From assembly GCA_033439685.1 (NCBI GenBank), contig JAUEDM010000003.1, positions 4,618,001 through 4,682,000 of the forward strand: a stretch of 64,000 bases of DNA. Reading direction: 5' to 3'. Within the stretch, counting starts at the first letter, position 1, and each line of letters starts with the position of its first letter. Under the pieces are notes generated by a model that saw nothing but the letters and a program-made list of their open reading frames with translations, was not told the DNA's origin and did no database searches. Positions 31,638 through 43,509 of the stretch are shown here, piece by piece. This stretch comes from Apodospora peruviana. Taxonomy: Eukaryota; Ascomycota; Sordariomycetes; Sordariales; Lasiosphaeriaceae. Both the position numbers and the translations under genes were made by a program.

Positions 31638-34600
31638 CGGTCTGGTGCTAGGATAGGATGGTGATCGGAATGGTACCGGGGATTTGGTCGCAAGTATATT
31701 TCGGGAATCGTCCGTCGTTCGGGTTGGTGGTTGGTTGGCAACAACAAAGGGAGGGTGTGTGCTTTGTTAGCAACAAAGTCAGAGGTCGGCTGAGAGATGG
31801 AGTCGAAAAGGAATTGAAAGAAATCTGGTCAAGGAATACGGTGAGCTTATTGTCCGACCGACTACCACCCCGGCACCGCAGACACAATGGGAAAAGGGGC
31901 AGGAGAGCTGGATAAAAGCCAATGACCGGAGTCCAAGGCCCTGGGCGGTGGCGGGAAGCAAAGGTGGGTTGAGGTTCTAGAAGCGATCGACTGACTCTGG
32001 ACCCCTGGTGTGGAAGATAAGAAAGAGACCAACTTACAGCCCCAGCAGTCAGCCCCGGCCGTCACCCGTATGTATATGTAGCCTCTGAAATGGCGGTCGA
32101 AACTTGTCTCTTGCTGTGGGCTAACGGTCCTTCGAATGTCGCAATCTGGTGATCCGGCCTTGACAGACGAACAAAATAGCAATGATGATCATCCCCTCTG
32201 GAGGGGACTGCCCGGCACCCAGCTGGGGGCGGTTTGGCTATATACCCCGAGCCTGCCGTGACTGCGTAGGCACGAGGCAGCCTTGCGCTGGGCCAGTTAG
32301 TATCTACATTATGCAGAGCAGCTGAAGGGGAAGCTGGCCGGCTTGGTTGGGGATGTCCCGGGACAGGTGTGCCTCCACACCAGGCAGAGGTTGGGAGGCG
32401 GTGGGGATGGCATGGGACGGTGACCATTGAGACCCCGGCACGAGAGCCGCCATTGAGACTCGAGAACGTGAGCCGGGCCACGGGTGCAGCAAGGTCGCCC
32501 TCGTTTGGGTGATTGGCCAAGGAAGTGCAGAAGAGGCGCACCCGGCCGGGTTCGTCAAAATCGCATGCCGCAAGACATCGGCATTGGGGGGCGTCTGGTC
32601 GGGGGAACCCAGCTGTTGGACTGAGGCTGCTAGCCGCACGAAGCGGGGATTTGCTTGGCTGCTTTTGGGAGAGAGCTGGGGTTGGCCTGCCCTGGATGCC
32701 CTGGCGAGGTTTGATATTGGATGCCGTCCACTGAGTGTCCCGGTGGGTCGTTCGCGATGGCAGCAAAGGCTGGAAACGTGGACAACAAGAAAGCGAAAAG
32801 GGACAGCATCGTCCTCTTAGTGCAGTCTTCTATTTTCTATTGCATGGCCATGCAGTTTAGAGTTGAACAAGGGCGGAATACACGCTGGTCAAATATGACA
32901 GGACAGAAATGGCAGAAGACGACGGCCACAACAGGTTGCCAAGCGCCGAATCCAGCGAGCTCTAGGTATCTGCAACCTGGAAGTATAGAGCTCCAGTACC
33001 TTGCTTGGGGTGCAGCTTGGATGCAGCTAGATGCAGAGCTCGCTATGCGTGCTTCGTGAGTTGGCAAAGATGCAGGGCGAAGATTTGTCGACTGGACATG
33101 GGGATAAGCTTGGAAGTGACACCCGGGTCCGGTTCTCTCATTCCGTCGAGTTCTCACCCGCCGTCGGACCGTTGGCTACCTACCTGGTAAAGAGTCGACT
33201 GACCGCCATCTCCAAGGTCGTTGGTGTTGGTGGGAAGGATTATTTTAGCCACACCGGCGGTGGGCCGTCCGAATATGCCCCGGGATCATCGACGACCAAC
33301 GGGCGGGCGGTAAAAGAAGTTGGGATGCCTCCGTCTTCGGACGGGCCATTAAAGTAGACGCTCTGTCTCGTTGCTTCTTTCTGCCTGCCACTGGCCCGTT
33401 GGCCCTTTCCTTTTGTGACTCATTTCTTCCGGTGTTGAATTCAACAGATCTGGAAGCAACCAGTTGGGCCAGTGTCGTTTCGAGAAGGCACCCTGACGTT
33501 TGCGTAGAGGTGACTGCCCAGGGGGGAGTCTTGGGTGTCCATTGAGGGTCGCTTCAGTCCCTCTTCACCTTCCTGTAGTGGGGGTTCTAGATTGGCCCAC
33601 CCTTCCATTTTCGTCCCACTGTAACTGCGGCATGTGGAGTTGGGGGCTAGGCCTCTCGAGACCTCGCTCAGGCCACCCCCGTCTCCACCTACGCCCTGGA
33701 CCTGCCAATCAAGGACGGGAACTGTGGGACTTCCGCGGACTCGGAGGGATCCAGTGAACAACAGTCCCGGTGGCAGTGGGGATGGGAGACCCTGATGTCC
33801 TCCACCATTCGAGCATCACGAAACAATGGAAGATCGAGTTCATGAGAAACACACCTCCATTTTTTGAATTAGTCGCGCAGCATGCTAGGCCTTCCCCAGC
33901 TCTCGTCAGCCCGCCACTGTCGCCTTGTTGACTCGAACTGGCGCACAACGCGACTGCGATGTTTACAACACCCCGGTCCCCGGCCCGATGTTCTGACTGC
34001 TGACCGAACTTGTTGAAGGCCTGAATGCCCTCCTAGCCGGCGGTAGCCAGCCGTGCAGCTAACGCGGCTCGCCTTGGGTGGTCTATGCAGTTCACTCCGC
34101 CTCGTACCTGGTCGTTAAATGTTTACGTCTACGGCTCACAATAAATAGTCCACTTTCGTCCTACCTTGCCCATTTGTTTTTGGAAATGGTGCCTTGGTGT
34201 TGCTGATTTGCTAAGGTGATGGTGGCAACACAGGCGGACCACCCAGTGTGAGTCGACAACCATTGGCTCACGCCTTGAACTGGGAGCGACATGTCAGAAA
34301 CACCAACGTTCCGTCTTATCTCCAGATCGGTCATGCTCTTACATAGCTTCCCGTAAGTGGTATGCCGTCCATCCGACTGACTAGTCGCTAGTGGAGGGAG
34401 GCCTGGAGCGGCCAAGGCCACCCACCCAATTGGGGATCACCAGCACGGGACAGGCTGCTCTCGCCAGCTCCCATATTAACCGAACAGGTGATATTGCGGG
34501 ACTGATCTCGAGAGTCACGACATCTGCCACTACACAAGAGCAATCCAGGGTCCTAATAGGGGTCCTACAACCCTCCCGGTCCCGCGATGGTCGCTATCAT

Positions 34601-36835
34601 CGCACACCCTCTTCCATCAAAGGCCAGCCGTCTGCATATGCTCCCCACCCTCCCAACATCCGGTCCATTCTCAGCCTCACAATGCTCGACCGCCTCGCCC
34701 AAGCTCTTTTCACTGGTGGTCTGCGGGGGACTTAGGTAAGCCGTATTGGAAATAATAGTGGTAGGTGCAGCCAGCGGGCTTTCGTGTCCCCGGCACCCCC
34801 AACTCACAGATTACAATGTCAAGATCACGCCCACAGATTTCTGTCCGCAACTGTCACACAACGATCTTTAATCCCCGCGAGTTAATGGCGCTGTCTCAGT
34901 CGATCGAAGCTAGATGCTGTGTCGCCTAACCATTCAAAACTTCAAAAGAATTCAACATCGCTGCATGAAGACTGGAGGCCACAAGCAGGCTGCCACCTCC
35001 CGTGATTTGGCCTCGTATTGGCCTCCCATCCCGCTGTCGAGGCTCCAAAGCTTCGTCACGGCATCACTTCACTCGCCGGCTAAAACATGCTTGCTGGCTT
35101 TGGTGGGTCATCACACCGACAAGCACGCCAAAAAGCATTGCCACGTTCCAAGGCTTCCAGGGCCGCTGTAGTCCTGTGCCTGCCCCCCACCGGCGGGTAG
35201 CACCAATGACAGTCAACCTGTCTCACAACAACTATCGCATGCTGCAGTAGTACCAGGTAGCCACAATGCAGCAGTTGCACGACTAAACCATTGGTGCGCT
35301 CTTGAATATGCGTGTGTAGCCTCGTACAGTAGATTGATAGTCTTCCTTCCCACGTTTTATCAGACGGAAGACTGAGACTCGCGTGGCCCGTGGACCTCAG
35401 CAGATCGGATCGCATCAACATTTCCGATGCGGTTATGAGACCTGGCTCTCTCTGGCACGATCGAGGTCTTGGATGGCTTTTGCGGATACCTTATGCATAA
35501 GTCATGTTGTGCAATGTACAGTACTACGGGTTGTAACCAGCACAGTAATTTGTGATTGTCTCTGTGTCACGGAAAAGGAAGGGAGAGTTTATATGGAGAT
35601 GGAAAAGGTGTGCCGCACAAGAACCTTGATGGACAATGTATATGTGAAATGATTGCCAGCGTCAACTAATACATTTTGCTTTACCAGTTGTAATTACAGA
35701 AATGCAGACCTTGAAGTACGGCATCTCATAGCTTTCCAGGTTGAGAGAATCGGACGTCGCCACTTTGCCCTCGTTCCTGCGTGAGCCAAGTACTAAGGTA
35801 CTCTGGTCAACATAAAAATCACAGAAGGGTTAAGGGAATATCATTCTGAAATTGCCAATATGATTGTAATCATGATGATATTCCATCAAGATGGAATGTG
35901 GATCAATGCTTTGCTGTGCGAGAGAAGAAAAAAGACAAGCAAAGGAAAACGAGGTTCACTATCCACGGTATATCGGTATGGATACATCTCTTTGTACAAG
36001 CTGGCTTCGGTGTCTGATTACCATAGTGATGTATGGATGGAAGTCATGTAAGAGCAGATTTCGTCTTGGTACCTACCTTATGTCTTTACACCAGGTTGGG
36101 CGAGAGTCCCATGGCAAGACTGTTTATAGTTGAATTCATAGATGTACCAGAGGCATCGAGTGTCGACATGTTGACACTTTTGCTTATTGTTGCTCATATC
36201 AAGACAGTGGCACATTCAACCCCTGGCGTCAGAATCCTGATCACCACCTCTGTGGAGGGGTGCAAATACACCATGATAGCCGTGTCCTTAGCATGCTAGA
36301 CCTCGCAGAATCAAATGTTTGATAGTAGCCTATTGATTTAATCCTTCCCACACGTCGCGTACATGTAACTGCAAAGACTCCGTTTATACAGTGCAGTTCT
36401 ATCCGTGCATATTAATAAGTTCCAGAGACAAAGGAATAAGAGGGTTGCCTATTACATATTCAGCCTAGAACCGGTTCAAACTTTCTCACCACCATTGTTC
36501 TGTTGCAAGTTGAGTCTAACAATGGTCTTGTTCCGAGAGCTTTTTTTTTTCTTGACCACAATCGTCTTTATCGAGACAATGGAAGACCAGTGTTTATTGT
36601 TTCGTCTATGTTCCTTCTCGGTCCCCTCTTTGTCTGGTTTGTTATGATAAATATCGATGTTCCGCCGGAAGGATATATAGACCGGGAGAAGAATTGAATT
36701 AGCATTTTCACGGTGCGACCTACCTTACCTTTCTCAGCAAACACATATCGAGAACAAAACGACCCTCAGAAAGCAACTCTCAGGTAAGTTACCTACCTTT
36801 ATCCAACCTATCACACACTAGTTACCCAAGCCATC
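31638..36835. other. Gene-poor 5.2-kb stretch
   Basis: No gene, tRNA or repeat array was recognised on either strand. Many short GC-rich open frames cross 32-35 kb, but they overlap on both strands and none shows family motifs, introns or start context. The left end is the promoter and leader of the calpain gene. TATATACCCC near 32237 and several CpG-rich blocks are unremarkable. Either the region is non-coding or it contains decayed sequence beyond recognition by eye. Confidence 0.45.
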
Positions 36836-37397
36836 ATGGACAACTTCACTTCCATCCACAACTAGCTTACCGCCATCACTTCCAGTCCCTGGTCGGACAA
36901 AGATGGCATTGTTGAAGATGATCATCAGATTGACAAAAAATGCAACTATCATCAATATAAGAAAGAAATCTCAAGAGGAAGTGCTTGTCGAGCAGAAAGT
37001 CACCAAATGCCGCGAGCATGCCGAGAACCAGCTAATCCGCCAGCTCGGGATCGAGCTCTCACAATTTGAGGACGACGAAGTCAGTGACACTACTGACTAC
37101 TTGGAAACTCCCGTCACTCAAAAAGAGAACCATAACCAACTATCACAGAATCAGGTTGGCTACTACCCGGCTCCCCTCAACCTGTTCAGTATCGGATCCT
37201 CTTCAAAAAGTTCGAACCGGGACCAGGAAATCCAGGGGTTTGCCGACATGGACGTGGACGAGATGATCTTGTCCGGTTTGAAACTCGCCGTCGACGAGAT
37301 GGCGAAGCAGCCTGCGGTGATGCCCCCTCTGAAGAGGCGGTTCTCAGGCTCTTTTGAGAAGTCAGCAGATAATACGGTAAGTCAGCAGCGGCTTTGA
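36836..37397 (+). pseudogene. Possible decayed small gene, unrecognised product
   Basis: An ATG at 36836 in good context (ATCATGG) opens MDNFTSIHN and then meets a TAG at 36863-36865. In the same frame the sequence continues to read smoothly (LTAITSSPWSDKDGIVEDDH). About 36970-36980 the coding sense moves to another frame, giving EEVLVEQKVTKCREHAENQL, a glutamine/asparagine-rich middle and an acidic-basic end (DMDVDEMILSGL, PPLKRRFSG) that stops at 37395-37397. The joined reading would be one hydrophilic, mostly helical protein of about 185 residues. I do not recognise its family. It may equally be a real gene starting at an internal ATG such as 36903. An authentic start and intact transcript would overturn the pseudogene call. 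Confidence 0.3.
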
Positions 37398-38255
37398 AAC
37401 GGCGGAGAACGAGGAGCTGTCACTTTTAGATATCGCTCTTCGTTTTGGCTTTGATGAATAATGACTGCGCATCTTATCATACCTACCTTACAGTTGGTTG
37501 GTAGTAATGCGCATACGTATTGATAATCCTTCCGGGAAGGACTACCAACTACTACTAACTGTAATAATTGAACCCAAGATAAAAAAGGGGCTCGTTTCCC
37601 CGCCCAGAAACCTGGAAGTCATTAGAATAATACCCAACAACATTAATGACACACTTGCAAACATGTTGATCACTACCTATGTCCCTTGAAGGTGAGACAC
37701 GATAATATCAAGACAGTCAGATCTGATTGGAGAGTAGACCTAGAGACGTAGTGGACGTCTTTGGGATGAGAGAAAACTTGAGAATATGGAGGAAGCACGT
37801 AGCAAGGCTTATCGCAATAGCTTGCTTACCTCCTTCCTTTGGTGGACCGAAGGTTCAACAATGGTTGGTTGACACTGTAGCATGGACAACAACAAAGACT
37901 GGTGAGAGTACGATCTGATTGTCCGTCGTCGGGTAGGTATCAGCCAGCATCCATGTCAAGGAGATAACCAACAACACAAAAGAGCCATGTATCGTGTAAC
38001 CCACGATGAAAGACATCCCGCTCCAGATAGATAGATACCTTTTATTATCCATTGTTCGCCTGTGGAGTGAGGAGCATCTTTCTTTCAGAATATGGTAATT
38101 TTGTTGCTAGTACCCTGTCCAGTCCAGATAAACGACGGAACCTACCAGAAGTCCCGCGCCACTGTCTTTCTATCCCAGTTATCCATCAAGACAGTACCCA
38201 ATCCCAAAGTAGCCAAAGCCAACCCACCTGACATCCAACAGACACGCCGCGTAGA
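37398..38255. other. Intergenic, 3' flank of twinfilin
   Basis: No gene seen. The stretch is AT-richer than its neighbours and carries only short open frames. Confidence 0.45.
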
Positions 38256-39340
38256 TCAACGACCCGGCCTCTTCGGACGACTAAACCCCTTTCTCACTTC
38301 AACCTGTGGATGCAAATCCGCCAGCACAGCGGCTTCAGTAATCTCGCTCGGGTCCTCGACCTCAAACTTCTTCTCAATCTTGACGCCGGCTTCGGTTTCC
38401 GCGACCGTCAAAACAGCCCGCTTCATGAGCGGGTAGATCATGCGCGCCTTGATGGCCTTCATGCCGACGGCGCTGGCCGGACAGGTGTAGATGAACAGCA
38501 CCGGACTAGAAGTGCCGCCGCCGTACGAGTGGGTAAACTTGTAGAAAGTAAAACGGGGCTCGGTCGCCGAGATGGTTTGCGTCAGTTCGGGTATCGATGA
38601 TGGACTAGAATTGTCAGATACAAGCTCGACGGATTCGGATTCGGTGTTGATTTTCTGTTGGAGACAGGTTAGTTTGGATTTGATCGAAGGAAGGCGGGTA
38701 TGGTAGGTAGGTTACTTGCAAGCATGACCAATTCCCTGCCACCACTGCCGTCGGCAGCAGCCAATTCCTTGAGCGCCGCCAACGCTGCCTCGGAAACCGG
38801 CATCGCCAAGTTCTGACTCAAATGAATCTCGCGCGTGCCCGTGCCGGACCCGGCCTCCTGCTCTGCCCTCTTAACTTCCCCCAAGCTCTTCTCTTCTTCG
38901 GTAAGCGGGGCGTCGAGCGCGGTGTGGGCGTCGTGCTTCTCGAAGCCGGCCGGGCTTAGTTCGTTGGGCGTGGTCGCGAAGATGGTATCCCGAAAATGTT
39001 CGCTCCCTAACTCGCGCACTAGAGTTAAACGCGTCGAGGCGAACAGCATCTTCTGGCGTACGGGGGCGGTGTCGGGCACGTAGGTCACGGCCACCAGGGC
39101 CGGGCTCGAGGGGTACCGTCGCAGGATAATGTAGAGGGCTTCGTTCGGCTTGATGTTGGGTGTGAGTAGCGACGTAACGTTTGACGCAAAGGAGGCGCCT
39201 GGAGAAGACGGTGTGAGAAGCTTGACCGGTTGTAGTTGTTCGGATGCGATGTTGACGAGCAACCCAAAATGGGTGTCCGAGTCGAGCAGGGTGTTGAACT
39301 GGGAGACCAGCTCCTGGGAGGCTGAGATTCCAGACTGCAT
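38256..39340 (-). CDS. Twinfilin (ADF-H actin-monomer-binding protein)
   Basis: This is a two-exon gene (38720-39340 and 38256-38654) for 339 residues, the normal size for fungal twinfilin. Twinfilin binds ADP-actin monomers and caps filament ends in the cytosol through two ADF-homology domains. The N-terminal domain starts MQSGISASQELVSQFNTLL, with FGLLVNIASEQL next and YIILRRYPSSPALVAVTYVP in its core. The second domain spans the intron (KINTESESVELVS, PRFTFYKFTHSYGG, SPVLFIYTCPA, KARMIYPLMKRAV). The C-terminus, EVEDPSEITEAAVLADLHP and RPKRPGR, matches the family tail. The ATG at 39340-39338 is chosen because the family begins MQSGIS. The only frame-consistent intron uses a GC donor (GCAAGT at 38719) with a CAG acceptor, a GC-AG intron. 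Confidence 0.9.
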
Positions 39341-40188
39341 CCTGTCTTCTCTCAATCGCACAATATGTTATATTGTTATTGTCTGTTGTCCTTCCCGGTC
39401 GCGTTTGTTGACGATGGGCCGCCGAAAGGTAGGTCTTGATGTTGATGACCGGTAAGGTAGCTTTAGTGGGGTTGAGGGGCTTCAGCCTTTCAGGGAGTCT
39501 GATCTGCGCTCGGCAGAGCGGCACACTTTGTTGGTGTGGTCCGTGCTTCTGGGTTCGGGCAGGCTGCAGCACCGCTGTGCGTCTTCGGCCTCACGACCTG
39601 TGAGCACCGAGCCGGGCCGTCACGGACTCGGAATCGGCTCTACGGTAGCCATCTGAAGCTGGTGTTTTCCAGTGTTTCTGCCTGGGAGCTCAGTTGAGCA
39701 TTCAGACATAGTTGATATATCCAAGTTTCAACAACTAGGAAATTCATTCAGTGCATCCATTCACGAGGACGCCAAGCAGCAAACGCAAACCTCGGCCCGT
39801 TCCTTTTGGAATCAACAAGGGTTGCTTCCAATCTCCAGCGCCGTTGTTGGTTCTCCGGACTCCAATCACGGCTGAGCGACTCTCGTGTTTAGTGGGGTGC
39901 GTATCCGTAAATGCAATCACATTTGGGAAAGCGCATCTCCATTTTCCAGGCAGACTGCGCCGTTGGGAGTTGGGAACATGGGACGGAAATTCGGATAACT
40001 GTTTTCGCCCCTTCTTTTCTCTCTCTCTCTCTTTAACATCGCTGCCTGCAACAAACACGATCACTCGTGAATTACGGTCTTTGGATCGGTTTCTCTCGTT
40101 TTCACTCTACAATTCACATTAATCATGTCGCCGTAATTCTTATTTTTGTCAAAAATTCCACTCGTTAATTCTCGTGTCGCCCGAGACA
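39341..40188. other. Intergenic between divergent twinfilin and pepsin-like genes
   Basis: This is the shared upstream region of two divergently transcribed genes. A CT run lies at about 40018-40032, within the likely leader of the pepsin-like gene. No other gene was found. Confidence 0.5.
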
Positions 40189-42326
40189 ATGGCTCATTTC
40201 ACTCGCTTATCAGCCGCACTGACGGCCACAGCCATATCCTGTTTGGCTGCTGTGGCTCCAGCGTCAGCGGGACATGTGCACCTCCCCTTCTTGCGCCAGG
40301 GGAGCAAGCCCAAACTGTCGGGCCGCGATGCCTCGTCGACGATATCAATACCGCTTCACGCTGCCGGTTATGCCTACCTGGTAAACGTCACTGTCGGCAC
40401 TCCACCCCAACAGCTTCAGCTGATGATCTCGACTTCGGTCGGCGACACCTGGGTTCTCGACGCGCAGAGGGGCAACTGCCAGCCCTACTCGCATTACGAG
40501 TACACCGACCCGAACGATCCTTATAGTCCTTATGTCCTCGTCGAGGAAGTGTCAAGCTGCAAATGGGGAAGTTGTATGTTATCCCTTTCTGAGCGGTCTG
40601 TATGAGGTTGCTAACAATACGAATCCCCGCAGTCAACAAGTCTCTCTCTTCCACCTACCTAGGTGCGAACCAGCAGTACGATGATTTTAGCTTCTATTCT
40701 GTCGCCGGCAGTGTTAGTGGCAAGAACTTTACCGACAAGTTGGTGCTGGGCGACATCGAGTTTGACGACTTCCCCATGGGCTTGGCGAGCAGCGCGAACT
40801 GGTACGTCGGCCAGTTGGGACTTGGTTATAACGCGACCGGTCGCAGTTCGGACGACTATTCTTACGAAGACGGGTATAACAACTTCATGGACCGCACGGT
40901 AGCGTCCGGCAAGATCGCGACGAGGGCTTACAGCATATGGCTGGACGACGCCCAGGCCACGTCGGGCAATCTGCTGTTGGGCGCTATTGACCAGTCGAGA
41001 TACGAGGGCACTCTGACTCGCCTCAAGGCCACCAACGACTACGCCGGACGGAATACCTTTGGCGTTTCCATCGACAACTTCGAGGGAACAAGCGACGGCG
41101 TCAACTTCGATTTGCAGCCCATCAAGACCAACGACTTTCCCCTCGGGCTGACCATCGGACCGGGCGAAATCCTCTCGTACCTCCCCGAGACTCTCGCCAG
41201 CAAGATCGCATCCATGGCGGGGGCGGTATACAACGGGACAGGTGCTGTACGGTCGGCTTACTACATCGCCTGCGACGCTGCTTCCACAGCCAACGCGGCT
41301 AATTTCGCCTTCCAGCTGGGAGGTCCCGAGGGTCCGATCCTCCGCTTCGAGACCGCCGATCTCATCGTCACCCCGGAGGTTATGTACCCCGGTGCATCTG
41401 CGTCGTATTTCGGCGAAAACGTGTGCTTGTTTGGCATCCAGGACGGAGAGTACGGTTCGTCTTACAACTTGGGGAGCTCCCTGTTGCGGCGGGCGTACAT
41501 GACCTTTGACTTGGACAACGACGAGATCGCCGTCGCGCCCGTCCGTTTTCCGGCCGACGCGGCGAATCCGCCGACGCCCACCATCGTCGCGTTCGAGTCG
41601 CGGTTTGCTGTCGTCCCGTCGGCGACGCTGTATTGCGGCGATGATAGTGATTATTCCTGCCGCTCCCACGAGAGCGGTAGTCCCACGCCTAGCTCGGGAT
41701 TCGGTGGCGGTACGGGATCGGGATCGGGATCGTACCGTGATCCGGAGGACAATAAGTACTGGCAAAATGTGGCCATCGGGGTGGGTGTGTCGTTTGGAGT
41801 GGTCTTGTTGATTGCTGGCATCGCTTTCGCCATCATCTGGAGCCGCCTCTGCCGAGGCGACAGGGGAGGAGCAGCACCAGCAAAGGAATTGGTTGGAGAT
41901 GAGGTGGAGAATCATCCAGCGATGGCGTACACGGCAATGGGAATGACGATGCACGCTCCTCTGCCTGGGGCGTCACCGCCGGGAACGCTACCCGTCATCC
42001 GAGAGGAATCGGGTGCTCCTCAGTTGCCTGAGATGCCGCCATTCGCGGGACCGTTCACACCTCCTGAGCCGCTGGCGACGACGAACCGCGATTCGGAACC
42101 CGTGTCCGCACTTTCCGTCGCCGGGGGTCACCCCGTTTCCCCCGAGGATTCGCCGGAACCTGCACCTGCCGTGATATCGGAGACGACGGAACCGCCGCGG
42201 CCGCCGAAAGGGAAGGGTGTCGATGTAACTGACCCGGCACCGGCACCCGCCGTGATGTGGGAGACGACGGAACCGCCTCGGTCGCCGAAGGGAAAGGCTG
42301 TTGATTTGCCTGATAGCGGGATTTAA
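40189..42326 (+). CDS. Membrane-anchored pepsin-fold protein lacking both catalytic Asp
   Basis: This is a two-exon gene (40189-40573 and 40633-42326) for 692 residues, with a GTATGT...CAG intron that keeps frame. Residues 1-27 form a signal peptide. The A1 pepsin fold is clear: NVTVGTPPQQLQLMI, then the position of the first active-site DTGS reads S81-T-S-V, so Asp is Ser. DKLVLGD, QLGLGYN and LLLGAIDQSRYEGTL are family landmarks. The second DSG site reads G304-P-G-E before ILSYLP, so that Asp is Gly. CLFGIQ and NLGSSLLRRAYMTFDLDNDEIAVA complete the fold. A Ser/Gly linker leads to one membrane helix (about residues 509-531), followed by a cytoplasmic tail of about 160 residues with two near-copies of a PAPAVxxETTEPPRxPKGK unit. 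With neither aspartate it should not be proteolytic. It resembles yapsin-type surface proteases in layout. Confidence 0.85.
42165..42313 (+). repeat. Tandem repeat in cytoplasmic tail of the pepsin-like protein
   Basis: Two diverged copies of about 66-69 bp encode PAPAVISETTEPPRPPKGKG and PAPAVMWETTEPPRSPKGKA. The unit is proline-rich with a basic PKGK end, and could be a linear binding motif for a cytosolic partner. Confidence 0.8.
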
Positions 42327-43108
42327 TGTTGGAGATATCTGGAGATTGGATATGCATTTTACGTTGGATATTAATGCTGATGAGAAATACCCCCGACTTG
42401 CAATGGCGGCCATATTTGTTTTACCCCGTTAGTTTCAGTATTTTGAATGTTTTCTAGATACCTAATCTTATTGTTATTGACTGCATCATCATCCTCGCGT
42501 CTGTCACAAGAGGGAAGCAAGCACACAACATATTACGGTAGCCACAAAATGAGCACTGCAGTGCGTGAGCTACGGTAAGGTAAGCGTCATGACACGAGCC
42601 ACAAGTCGGTTGTGTGACAGTGACGGACAGGACGAAGCCTGTTTCAAGACCAAAATTCAGCCACAGTGCAGCACGCCAAACATCTGAAAGCGTAAGGTAA
42701 CTTGGAAGTTATTTTCCTGGGGAAAAGCAAGCGGGCCCGTGACGTCGCATGGGCCAACCGAAACCGTTTTGTCGATCCCAATGATTGTTTTGTGTGGTGG
42801 TGGTTGACGACGCCTGCCCGCCCCTCCTCCCCCGGCTGGGGTCCCGTCAGTCCAGCCCCTGACGTCATTACTTACATCCCGTCGTTCATGCTGCACATCA
42901 TTGCTCATTGCCTGCCTTCCTACCTCTGCTGCCTTGACTTTGCCCTGGCCGACCTCCTTTATAAAGCGCATCATACTCCTGGAGAAACGATTTCTTCAAA
43001 ATCACATTTATCGAGAATATATCTAAAGCTGCAAAGTCATCGTATCAGACGAACCAAAACCACCACCACAAAAGTACACCATCACAACTTGACCGACATA
43101 AAACCAAA
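42327..43108. other. Intergenic and leader of small hydrophobic protein gene
   Basis: No gene before the leader. The last 120 bases are an A/C-rich leader that ends ACCAAAATGG, a strong start context. Confidence 0.5.
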
Positions 43109-43509
43109 ATGGCAGTCACATCAGCAGTCTCGGACCTCGTCAAGTCCTTCGTCGAGCTTTTTTCTTCGCTCATCAACGGCGTCTACACCATCGTGCACTC
43201 TTTCTTTGCGGGCATCTTTCACCTCTTCAGCGGCTTCATCGCCTTTGTGGGCGACATCTTCCAGGGCGTGATCGACGTCCTCGGCGGCGTGGGCAAGTTT
43301 GTCGCTGGTATGTTTCTCTCTCTCTCTCTCTCTCTCTTTCTGAAATATGCTAACGTTTTGACTGACAAAAAGGCAACATCGTCATGCTGGGCCTCATCGG
43401 CGCCGCCGGCTACGCTTACGTTCGCTACACCGCGCAGGGCCAGATCCAGGGACAAAAGGCCAAGGAGACCATCAACGCCGCTGCTGCGAACGCGAAGAAG
43501 TCTACATAA
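43109..43509 (+). CDS. Small hydrophobic, amphipathic protein, unrecognised
   Basis: This is a two-exon gene (43109-43307 and 43373-43509) for 111 residues. Its 65-bp intron has a GTATGT donor and carries a CT microsatellite and a CTAAC branch site. Residues 8-66 are an almost continuous hydrophobic stretch with periodic Phe, Gly and Val (LVKSFVELFSSLINGVYTIV, FFAGIFHLFSGFIAFVG, VIDVLGGVGKFVAG). A second hydrophobic segment, NIVMLGLIGAAGYAYVRYTA, follows the splice site. The C-terminus is charged and Ala-rich (KAKETINAAAANAKKST). This looks like a membrane-inserted or lipid-surface-binding small protein. I do not recognise a named family. The leader and codon use suggest strong expression. 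Confidence 0.72.

Noticed and set aside
40659..41954. Minus-strand 431-codon open frame
   Set aside because: It lies fully opposite the pepsin-like gene, has no domain and arises from GC-rich codon bias.
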